A stretch of 64,000 nt of DNA, from NCBI GenBank assembly GCA_019359325.1, contig JAHHHN010000006.1, forward strand, positions 310,001-374,000, in the 5' to 3' direction. Positions 46,219 through 54,053 of the stretch are shown here, one piece after another (position 1 is the stretch's first letter; each line of letters opens with the position of its first letter). Source of the stretch: Mojavia pulchra JT2-VF2 (lineage in GTDB: Bacteria > Cyanobacteriota > Cyanobacteriia > Cyanobacteriales > Nostocaceae). The position numbers were made by a program, and so were the translations under genes. The notes beneath the pieces are model-generated. The model did no database searches, was not told the DNA's origin, and saw only the letters and a list, made by a program, of their open reading frames with translations.

Positions 46219-48246
46219 ATGAAGCCGCTTGGTAAAGTTTTACAACAGGCTGACCTGATTTCATCTGAACAGGTAGAAATAGCTCTAAAAGAGCAAACAC
46301 AAGTTGCTGGGTTGCGGCTCGGTGAAATTCTAGCCTCGCATGGATGGCTTAAACAAGAAACGGCTGATTTTTTCTCAGAGCTGTGGCCGGCTCTACTGGA
46401 GCAGAAACCAAAACAGCCCTTGGGTAAGTATTTAGAAGAAGCTGGGCTGTTAAATGAGCACCAAATTAGAACTATCCTCGCTGAACAACCACAGAATAAT
46501 CTTCGCTTTGGGGAATTGGCTGTACTTAAAGGTTGGTTGAAACCTACTACAATTAAATTGTTTCTGGAGCATCTTGCTCCGACATCCCAATTGCAACAGC
46601 ATATCTGGCAGCAGGGAGAAGCTCCAACGCATGAAAGTTTAGCGCAGGCAGAACAATTACACTTGGGAATGGTAATGCCACAACAGAACAATTTGAAAAC
46701 CTCGAACCCCATTGGGCAATCGGTTTTAGATCCCAAGTTGGTAGAGGAGCAATCGGCAAGGTTAAGACTGTTTAGCCACAATACTATCAAATCATTCAAA
46801 TTAGATGAAAAAGCTAGTTGTCCCGAAGTTTTGCTGGCAGAAGTGTTGTTTTGGACAGATTGGCAGCCGGTTCTCACCCAAAAGCTTTGTCAATTGCTGG
46901 CAGAGTTAGAAGGTTTTATTCCCGCAGATGCAGAAGCAGCAACAGTGCAACAGCTAGTACAAACCCGCTTGATTAATAATTGGGAAACTCAAGTGGCAGC
47001 TGAGCATTTACAAGGGATGCGAGAAAGTATTATTCACAATCAGCAATGCGACCCGTTATTGCTATTGGAACTGTACCAGGAAATTTTGCAACAGGGCGAA
47101 GTCCTAAGTGATAACAGTCCAGAACAGGCAGAACTGTTACGTTTAGGATTGGTAATGCAACAAAAAGACAAGCTGACATTGGGGAACCGCATTTACCAAT
47201 CAGTTTTTGATCGCAATTGGGTAAAGCTGGAATTAGAGAAAATACTTCATTTTTCATTGGCAGAAACAAGCATATATAGCAATCCCATCCCATCAACTAA
47301 TACTTTGAATGTTGGCAATACTATTGCTCCACCTGAATTGAGAGTAAATAAACGATTTTGGGCATTGCTAGCAATAGCTGGCTTGATGGTCTGTGGTTCT
47401 GGCTTGATGGTTTTAGGGTTCAGTGTCTTTAGATGGTTACAAATAGAAATAGTTTTTCAACGAGGTAATTCGCTGTTATACCAAGGGGAATATCAACAGG
47501 CGATCGCAAAATACAACAATCTTTTAAAAATCGATAGCAATTACTACCAATCTTGGACTAACCGAGGCTATGCACTAGCTAGACTCAAAGACTACAACCA
47601 AATGCAGGAATCCTGCGCTACAGCAACTATCATTAATCCAGAAGCTGTTTATGCGTGGAATTGCCGAGGGGAAGCGCTATACAATCTCAAACAATATAAT
47701 GAGGCGATCGCAGCTTTTGATCAAGCGATTATGCTCAACTCGAAAGATCCTGTATTTTGGATCAATAAAACCGAAGCACTATTAGCACTCAAACAACCAG
47801 ACACAGCGCTTAGTGCTGTTAATCAAGCAATTGAGCTTTTAAAAAAGGCTTGGGAAGTTGAACCTAAAGATGCAAATGCCAAAGAGTTAGCTGTTGCTTT
47901 AAGCTATCAAGCTAAGGTGTTATTGCAAAAAAAGGACTACGAAGGAGCTCTAAAAACCTATGAGCAAGCATTAAAATACAATCCCGACTACTTTGTGGCT
48001 TTGCGAGGTAAAGGGATCGCACTGCAAGGCTTAAAGCAAGACGATCGAGCGATCGCGCAATTTTATTTTCTCCTAGATCGTCCCCAGATAACTAATAATC
48101 AAAAAGCTGAGGCCTGGTATTATTTGGGATTGAGCCTCTGTGAATTCCGTCAAACTGAAAGAGCGATCGCAGCTTTTGATCAAGCCTTAAAGCTAAAACC
48201 CGATTACCAGGCCGCAGAACAAAAGAAAAAAGCTTGTCCTCAATAA
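46219..48246 (+). CDS. TPR protein with duplicated N-terminal domains and membrane span
   Basis: 675 residues. Residues 1-55 (GKVLQQADLISSEQVEIAL...GWLKQE) and 57-112 (GKYLEEAGLLNEHQIRTIL...GWLKPT) are tandem copies of a small helical domain like the N-terminal domain of type II secretion/pilus ATPases. A region of about 145-345 resembles the winged-helix module found after AAA-like domains in cyanobacteria and also contains an internal repeat (GQSVLDPKLVEE and YQSVFDRNWVKL). One membrane span (about 383-405) precedes seven or so TPRs (about 415-665). Likely a membrane-tethered scaffold; no enzyme motif seen. Confidence 0.8.
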   Translation: MKPLGKVLQQADLISSEQVEIALKEQTQVAGLRLGEILASHGWLKQETADFFSELWPALLEQKPKQPLGKYLEEAGLLNEHQIRTILAEQPQNNLRFGELAVLKGWLKPTTIKLFLEHLAPTSQLQQHIWQQGEAPTHESLAQAEQLHLGMVMPQQNNLKTSNPIGQSVLDPKLVEEQSARLRLFSHNTIKSFKLDEKASCPEVLLAEVLFWTDWQPVLTQKLCQLLAELEGFIPADAEAATVQQLVQTRLINNWETQVAAEHLQGMRESIIHNQQCDPLLLLELYQEILQQGEVLSDNSPEQAELLRLGLVMQQKDKLTLGNRIYQSVFDRNWVKLELEKILHFSLAETSIYSNPIPSTNTLNVGNTIAPPELRVNKRFWALLAIAGLMVCGSGLMVLGFSVFRWLQIEIVFQRGNSLLYQGEYQQAIAKYNNLLKIDSNYYQSWTNRGYALARLKDYNQMQESCATATIINPEAVYAWNCRGEALYNLKQYNEAIAAFDQAIMLNSKDPVFWINKTEALLALKQPDTALSAVNQAIELLKKAWEVEPKDANAKELAVALSYQAKVLLQKKDYEGALKTYEQALKYNPDYFVALRGKGIALQGLKQDDRAIAQFYFLLDRPQITNNQKAEAWYYLGLSLCEFRQTERAIAAFDQALKLKPDYQAAEQKKKACPQ

Positions 48247-48261
48247 ACTCGGTAGGTAGCT

Positions 48262-48783
48262 TTAAAATGGCCACCATCGAAAAGGTTTGGTATTCGTGTA
48301 AGTACGGCTAATAGTCCGAGCATCAGGAGGTTGTGCTTGCTTAAAATCTCTACCCAACATTTTGTATAAAGCTTGAGAAGGGTTATCCGTTGGCTTAAAA
48401 CTAAATAAAACCTGAGCGCTATAATGATTGCAACCAATACCTCTACGTTCTACAGCACAGACCACAGGTTGGTCGTTAAGCTTGTCAGTCGTCAAATATT
48501 TATAACTATCGTTATCATAGAGAACTTGTAAACTTTTAGCTGTATTCTGGCAGCTTTGTACAGCATCTGCTGCTGAGAAATATTCCGGGAGAAAGTTCAA
48601 AATCGGGTAATCTTTGGCAGTTCCAGCTTTGGCTAAAGTGATAATCACCTTTGGTGTACTGGCGTCGGTCTTGCAGGTAACTTGTACGTCACTAGCTGTG
48701 CTAGGTTGAGAAAGTGCTGCTATAGCACCCAGAGTGAATATTGGAACTGTCCCCATAGTTAGCCAAGATTGCCACTTATTCAT
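48262..48783 (-). CDS. COP23 domain protein, exported
   Basis: 173 residues from the ATG at 48783, chosen for its GGGGG-containing leader and the clean signal peptide that follows (MNKWQSWLTMGTVPIFTLGAIAALSQPSTA). The mature part has the four-cysteine layout of circadian-oscillating-polypeptide-type proteins (VTCKT, QSCQN, PVVCAVERRGIGC) and ends in an aromatic GFRWWPF-like tail (PFRWWPF). Role unknown; the name comes from a protein whose level cycles in a cyanobacterium. It is convergent with the TPR gene, 15 bp apart. Confidence 0.78.
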   Translation of the reverse strand: MNKWQSWLTMGTVPIFTLGAIAALSQPSTASDVQVTCKTDASTPKVIITLAKAGTAKDYPILNFLPEYFSAADAVQSCQNTAKSLQVLYDNDSYKYLTTDKLNDQPVVCAVERRGIGCNHYSAQVLFSFKPTDNPSQALYKMLGRDFKQAQPPDARTISRTYTNTKPFRWWPF

Positions 48784-48922
48784 ATTACTTAACCCCCTTT
48801 CTTGACCAAAATTTAGGCTTGAATATAGACTCAATATTATTATTTTTTTTAGTTGAATTTACTTAAATTAAACTAAAAAACTCAAGTAATTTTTCAGTGG
48901 AATTAATTATTCCCTGTTCAAA

Positions 48923-51883
48923 ATGAAACAATTACCTCGCCAAATTTTAATTACTAGCAGTGCTTATATCTGCTGCCTAATTGCCAGTTTTCCTGCCTGG
49001 GCGCAAATTTCGTCAGATAACACACTTCCTAGCAATGTTAGTCAATCTGGCAACATCTTTGAAATTACTGGAGGGGAAAAACTTGGTAACAACCTTTTCC
49101 ATAGCTTTCGAGAATTTTCTGTTCCGACTGGTGGCGAGGCTTTTTTTAAAAACACCAGTAGCTTAAGTAACATTACTAACATTATCAGCCGGGTAACAGG
49201 TGGTTCAATTTCCAATATTGATGGCTTAATCAAAGAAAATTATGGTGCGAATTTAATTCTCATCAATCCCAGTGGCATTAACTTTGGTGCTAATGCCCAA
49301 CTCAATATTGGCGGCTCGTTTTTGGCGAGTACGGCGAATAGCCTCAAATTTGCTGATGGTGCAGAATTTAGCGCCACTGACACTTCAACCTCCCCGCAAC
49401 TAACGATTAGTGTGCCAGTTGGCTTGCAATTTGGGCAAAATCCGCAAGCGATTCGTGTCCAAGGTCAGGGGCACAATATAAGTTTACAAAGCTCTATATT
49501 CTCATCCTTCACTAGGGGGAACACCACGGGACTAAAGGTACAGCCAGGTAATACCCTAGCCTTGGTAGGAGGAGGGATTATCTCAGAAGGTGGAACGCTC
49601 ACAGCCGAAGGTGGACGCATTGATTTGGGTAGCGTGGCCGGAGGTTTAGTAAGTCTCAATCCCGACCCCCAAGGCTGGAATTTGAGTTATCAAGGGGTAA
49701 CTAACTTTCAGGATATCGCTTTATCTCAAAAAGCATTAGCAGATACTAGTGGCGCAGGTAGTGGTTCAATTCAGTTGCAGGGGCGAAATATTTCCATCCG
49801 CGATGGCTCAGTTGTGTCAATTCAAACTCAAGGAGAATTATCAGCAGGCAGCATTAATGTGAATGCTTCTGAGTCCTTATCCTTGGTAGGAACCACAACA
49901 GATGGAGAGATTTCGAGCAAAATATTTACAGAAACTATCGGTGGTGGCAAAAGCGGAGATATTAACGTTGTTACCCCCCACTTACTGCTCCAGGATGGAG
50001 CAGCCATATCTACGGCTACTTACACGGATGCTCCTGGTGGCAATTTAACGATTGAGACAGGGAAGCTAACTATTGGCGATCGCGCATTCATATCTTCGGC
50101 AACTTTTGGTAATGGTACGGGAGGAAATATTAATATCCGTGCTGCTAACTCAGTCGAGATCTCAGGAACTGGATTTGAGGAGCTTCAACAGACTTTTCAA
50201 ATAGGAGCGCTATTAGGGACACTAAGCCCTACTGACAGGGGAACTGGTATCTTCCTTGGAACTGCGGGCGGTGGGGGTACTTCTGGCAGCCTCAATCTTG
50301 AGACTTCTTCCTTAATGATGCGTAACGGAGCAATAATATTCAGCCCGACATTTATTCAAGGAGTAGGAGGAAATCTCAACATCCGTGCCTCTGACTTAGT
50401 GGAAGTGAGTGGCTCTGCCATTCAAGCAGGAAATAGCCAGGGCAGTAATGGCACAGGCGGTAATATCACAGTTGATACCAACCAGTTGAGATTAGAAGAT
50501 GGCGGCACTGTGATCAGTGCTACCTTCGGTAATGGTGCGGGCGGTAATGTCGAAGTTAAAGCTGCTGATATACAAATGCAGAGAACCCCACCAGGAGCCG
50601 CTCTTTTAACTGGTATCTACACTAATACTACCTTAGGTACGGGAAAGGGCGGCGACCTTAGAATTGATACAGGCAACCTGTATATACAAGATGGGGTAAT
50701 TGCCAGTAATACAGGCGCTTCCCTACCTACTGGCATCATCCCGTTTGGAGGACCAGGGGGAAATGTCATCCTTAATGCTCGTGAGTCTGTAGAAATAGCT
50801 GGCGTCCTACCCGATCCGAGGTTTGCCAGCGGTTTAGGTACTACGGCTTTTAGCCAGTCTCCCGCAGGAGACTTAACAGTTTCTACGAAGAAGTTGATTC
50901 TCCGCGAAGGGGCAGATGCATCAACTGCTACTTTAGGTGCTGGTAAAGGGGGAGCCTTAACTGTCAACGCTTCGGATTCTATAGAACTAAGTGGCATCTC
51001 AGTCGGAAACGTGACTCTAGGTGGCTTGTCGGCTGCTGCTGGACGTGCTACCTTGCCACAACTTACAGTAACTGGTGCTTCTGGCGACATCAGAGTTTTT
51101 ACAGACAAGTTGATTGTTCGGGATGGGGCAAGAATTGACGTGCAAAGTTTAGGATCGGGAAATGCTGGCAATCTGCAAGTCGTAGCTAACTCGATTCTGT
51201 TAGATAAACAAGGAACCATATCTGCTGCTACCACATCTGGTGAAGGTGGCAACATCTCTCTACAAGCGAATTCCTTACTCATGCGCCATAACAGTCAGAT
51301 ATCTGCCACCGCCGGTGGAAGTGGTAACGGGGGTAATATCAACATTACTGGCTTTAGTCCCGCTAACTTCGTCGCGCTCTTAGAAGGTAGTAAGATTACC
51401 GCCGATGCTGTCCAAGGGATGGGAGGAAATATCAGCATCAACACTAAAGGATTCTTTGTGTGTCCGACTTGCCAGATTAGTGCTAGTTCCCAGCTCGGAA
51501 TCGCTGGAGAAATCAGCATCACTACACCAGAGGCAGAAAATAATTTTGAAATTGTTGATTTACCTCAAGAGATAGCGAAACCTGAACAAGTGGTAGCTCA
51601 GACTTGTCGAGCGGCAACGAGTCAAAATCGTAGTGAATTTACCATCACAGGACGGGGAGGATTACCGCCTCGACCGAGCGAACAGCTAAGTAGCGGAGCT
51701 TTAATTAGTTTTGAGCCTGCTGTTGCCAGTGCTGCCACAGAAGTACAGAATAGCTCTCAATTACCGCCACCTGCACGAGGTTGGTATGTGAACACTCAAG
51801 GTGTGGTAGTTCTCGCCAGCCAAACGCCTACCCCTACTCCCTATGGTTCTGGGTTAAGTTCATCTGACTGCCATACGAATTAA
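48923..51883 (+). CDS. Two-partner secretion exoprotein (filamentous haemagglutinin N-domain)
   Basis: 986 residues. Signal peptide (SSAYICCLIASFPAWAQ) then a TPS domain with the secretion motifs SFREFSVPTGGEAFF and ANLILINPSGINFGANAQLN, followed by a long series of beta-helix turns with repeats such as GAGGNVEVKAADI, GNGTGGNINIRAAN and GSGNAGNLQVVANS. The C-terminal end has FVCPTCQISASSQLG and a Cys/Arg-rich tail. It would be secreted through the partner TpsB pore 55 bp downstream and stay at or leave the cell surface. Cyanobacterial TpsA proteins are often adhesive; role here inferred. Confidence 0.92.
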   Translation: MKQLPRQILITSSAYICCLIASFPAWAQISSDNTLPSNVSQSGNIFEITGGEKLGNNLFHSFREFSVPTGGEAFFKNTSSLSNITNIISRVTGGSISNIDGLIKENYGANLILINPSGINFGANAQLNIGGSFLASTANSLKFADGAEFSATDTSTSPQLTISVPVGLQFGQNPQAIRVQGQGHNISLQSSIFSSFTRGNTTGLKVQPGNTLALVGGGIISEGGTLTAEGGRIDLGSVAGGLVSLNPDPQGWNLSYQGVTNFQDIALSQKALADTSGAGSGSIQLQGRNISIRDGSVVSIQTQGELSAGSINVNASESLSLVGTTTDGEISSKIFTETIGGGKSGDINVVTPHLLLQDGAAISTATYTDAPGGNLTIETGKLTIGDRAFISSATFGNGTGGNINIRAANSVEISGTGFEELQQTFQIGALLGTLSPTDRGTGIFLGTAGGGGTSGSLNLETSSLMMRNGAIIFSPTFIQGVGGNLNIRASDLVEVSGSAIQAGNSQGSNGTGGNITVDTNQLRLEDGGTVISATFGNGAGGNVEVKAADIQMQRTPPGAALLTGIYTNTTLGTGKGGDLRIDTGNLYIQDGVIASNTGASLPTGIIPFGGPGGNVILNARESVEIAGVLPDPRFASGLGTTAFSQSPAGDLTVSTKKLILREGADASTATLGAGKGGALTVNASDSIELSGISVGNVTLGGLSAAAGRATLPQLTVTGASGDIRVFTDKLIVRDGARIDVQSLGSGNAGNLQVVANSILLDKQGTISAATTSGEGGNISLQANSLLMRHNSQISATAGGSGNGGNINITGFSPANFVALLEGSKITADAVQGMGGNISINTKGFFVCPTCQISASSQLGIAGEISITTPEAENNFEIVDLPQEIAKPEQVVAQTCRAATSQNRSEFTITGRGGLPPRPSEQLSSGALISFEPAVASAATEVQNSSQLPPPARGWYVNTQGVVVLASQTPTPTPYGSGLSSSDCHTN

Positions 51884-51938
51884 ACAGAGATGGGATGAGA
51901 TTAGAGCTATTTTCTAGTCAATGAAATAAATCTTTTTT

Positions 51939-53750
51939 ATGTCACGCAGAGCCGCAGAGCCGCAGAGGAGAATGCAAGAGTGTAGTTTAAAAATTGTTGT
52001 AAGGGAGATTTTAGGAGCCGGGAGGAGTGTTTGGCTACAGAGATTTTCCTTGTCTCCTTGTCTTTTCCTTATACTCCTGCTGTATCACACAAACTCTGCT
52101 GACGCCCAGCCGATCAATCCTGTTACTCCAAAGCCCCCAGAACAACCTCTACCTAACCCCCTACCACCAACAAACGCACCCATCCAAATACCGCCTACAG
52201 CACCGCCAACCCTAGAAGAAGCCCTGGACATTCCAGGGAGTATCACTGTGCAAAGGTTCGAGTTTGTCGGCAATACTGCTTTCAGTCAGGGGAAGTTAAA
52301 CTCTACGATCGCAAATTTTACAGGCAAAGCAATTACCTTTGCCGAACTCCTCAAAGCCGCCAATCAAATCACCGAACTGTATGTGCAAAAGGGGTACATC
52401 ACTTCTGGAGCCTACATACCCAGTCAAGAGTTTCGCTCAGGTATCATCAAAATTCAAGTAGTGGAAGGCAGTTTAGAAGATATTCAAGTCAACGTCATTA
52501 AAGGACGGTTGAACTCAAATTATGTCCGCAGTCGGCTTGCGATCGCCACTACTAAACCACTGAATATCAACCGCCTGCAAGAAGCTTTGCAATTGTTGCA
52601 ACTCAATCCCCTAATTGAAAGGTTAGATGCCGAACTGACTGCTGGTACTAGACCGGGTGTCAATTCCCTAGCGGTGACAGTCAAGGGAGCAAGAACTTTT
52701 AATGCCCAACTCAGCATTAATAATAACCGCAATCCCAGCATCGGTAGTTTTGAGCGCGGCATAGAATTATCAGAAGCTAACCTGCTTGGACTTGGCGATC
52801 GCTTGAGTTTTGCCTACAGAAATACTGATGGCAGCAATAGCTTTGAAGGTGGCTATACGTTGCCAGTCAATCCCCGCAATGGCACTATTGCCTTCAACTA
52901 TTGGATTACCAACAACAAGATAATTGAACCTGCTTTTAAAGATTTTAATATTGAGGTAGATTCTCGTGAGTTTGAACTAACCTTTCGTCAACCGATTTTG
53001 CAAAGAGCCACCCCAGAAATTAGTCAAGAACTTACCCTCAGTTTAACGGCAGCTAGGCGGGAAAGTAATTCTTCTATTCAAGGAGTGGAGTTTCCTTTGT
53101 TTCTTGGGGCTGATGATCAAGGAGAGACTCGAATATCTGAATTGATTTTTGCCCAGGAATGGCTACAACGAAGTCGTCAAGAAGTCTTAGCAGCTCGTTC
53201 TGAGCTTAATCTGGGGATTGGAGCCTTTAACGCCACGATTAGTAACAACGAACCAGATAGCCGATTTTTTATGTGGCGGGGACAAATAATCTATTTGCGC
53301 CTCCTCAGTCAGCCAACAGGACAACCAGCGATTGGCCCGACCTTATTGTTGCGTTCTAATGTGCAATTGGCAAGTGATTCTCTGGTTTCCTTCGAGCAGT
53401 TTAGTTTGGGAGGCCAAGGAACAGTGCGAGGTTATCGCCAAGATGTTTTGCTGAGTGATAACGGCATTTTTGCTTCCGCAGAATTGCGATTGCCGATCGC
53501 CCGCTTACCAGAGGTGCAAGGAACTTTGCAGGTCGCACCATTTATCGATGTTGGTACTGTCTGGAACACAGGCACAGAAAATCCCCAGCCTAATACCTTG
53601 GTAGGCTCAGGATTAGGCCTGCTTTGGCAGATGGGGGATAGATTAACAGCCCGCCTCGATTGGGGTATTCCTTTAGTAAATATTGATACGAGCAAGCGCA
53701 CATGGCAAGAAAACGGTCTGTATTTTCAATTGGAGTATAAGGCGTTTTGA
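51939..53750 (+). CDS. Two-partner secretion pore, ShlB/FhaC/HecB family (TpsB)
   Basis: 603 residues, outer membrane. A signal segment (SLSPCLFLILLLYHTNSADAQ), a proline-rich linker, a POTRA domain (ITVQRFEFVGNTAFSQGKL...GYITSGAYIPSQEFRSG), then a transmembrane beta-barrel with the signature SFEQFSLGGQGTVRGYRQD and a C-terminal Phe (FQLEYKAF). It exports the TpsA partner upstream. The first codons lie in a tandem cgcagagc repeat, so the start may be the later ATG at 51972. Likely co-transcribed with TpsA. Confidence 0.93.
   Translation: MSRRAAEPQRRMQECSLKIVVREILGAGRSVWLQRFSLSPCLFLILLLYHTNSADAQPINPVTPKPPEQPLPNPLPPTNAPIQIPPTAPPTLEEALDIPGSITVQRFEFVGNTAFSQGKLNSTIANFTGKAITFAELLKAANQITELYVQKGYITSGAYIPSQEFRSGIIKIQVVEGSLEDIQVNVIKGRLNSNYVRSRLAIATTKPLNINRLQEALQLLQLNPLIERLDAELTAGTRPGVNSLAVTVKGARTFNAQLSINNNRNPSIGSFERGIELSEANLLGLGDRLSFAYRNTDGSNSFEGGYTLPVNPRNGTIAFNYWITNNKIIEPAFKDFNIEVDSREFELTFRQPILQRATPEISQELTLSLTAARRESNSSIQGVEFPLFLGADDQGETRISELIFAQEWLQRSRQEVLAARSELNLGIGAFNATISNNEPDSRFFMWRGQIIYLRLLSQPTGQPAIGPTLLLRSNVQLASDSLVSFEQFSLGGQGTVRGYRQDVLLSDNGIFASAELRLPIARLPEVQGTLQVAPFIDVGTVWNTGTENPQPNTLVGSGLGLLWQMGDRLTARLDWGIPLVNIDTSKRTWQENGLYFQLEYKAF
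51942..51970. repeat. 8-bp repeat (cgcagagc) at the tpsB start
   Basis: Three tandem cgcagagc/cgcagagg units lie around the ATG used for the TpsB gene, so the first ten or so residues (RRAAEPQRR) may be repeat-derived or non-coding. Confidence 0.65.
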
Positions 53751-53756
53751 AGGTAG

Positions 53757-53797
53757 TGGGGATTGGGGATTGGGGATTGGGGATTGGGGATTGGGAA
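53757..53797. repeat. Heptamer tandem repeat (ggggatt)
   Basis: Five or more tandem ggggatt units right after the TpsB stop codon; the complement of the ccaatcc run at 8047. Confidence 0.9.
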
Positions 53798-53806
53798 GTT
53801 TAAGGT

Positions 53807-53995
53807 TCTGAGGTGGATGAATGAAGCTGTGAGATAGATGAATGAAGCTCTGAGGTGGATGAATGAAGCTCTGAGGTGGATGAACGCAGTTCTGAGGTGG
53901 ATGAATGAAGCTCTGAGGTGGATGAACGCAGTTCTGAGATAGATGAATGAAGCTCTGAGGTGGATGAGCGCAGTTCTGAGATAGATGAATAAATT
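53807..53995. repeat. 21-bp tandem repeat array, 9 units
   Basis: TCTGA (once TGTGA) recurs every 21 bases from 53807 to 53975. The most frequent unit contains ctgaggtggatgaatgaag, with a variant ending gaacgcagt. It shares the gaggtggatgaa core and exact period with the array at 8906. The last unit contains the ATG at 53985 that opens the frame of the CHAT gene. Confidence 0.88.
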
Positions 53996-54053
53996 CAAAA
54001 TAAAGAATCGATTCTCTAGCCTTGTGCCAATAAATATTTACGCCGACCTAATT

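Noticed and set aside
50617-51282. Long minus-strand frame (221 codons) within tpsA
   Set aside because: Antisense to a repetitive beta-helix gene; Pro- and Ser-rich nonsense composition without known motifs.
53726-53998. Minus-strand frame of FIHLRAS-type heptapeptides
   Set aside because: Same cause: a 21-base tandem array keeps frames open. It also overlaps the end of TpsB and the start of the CHAT frame.
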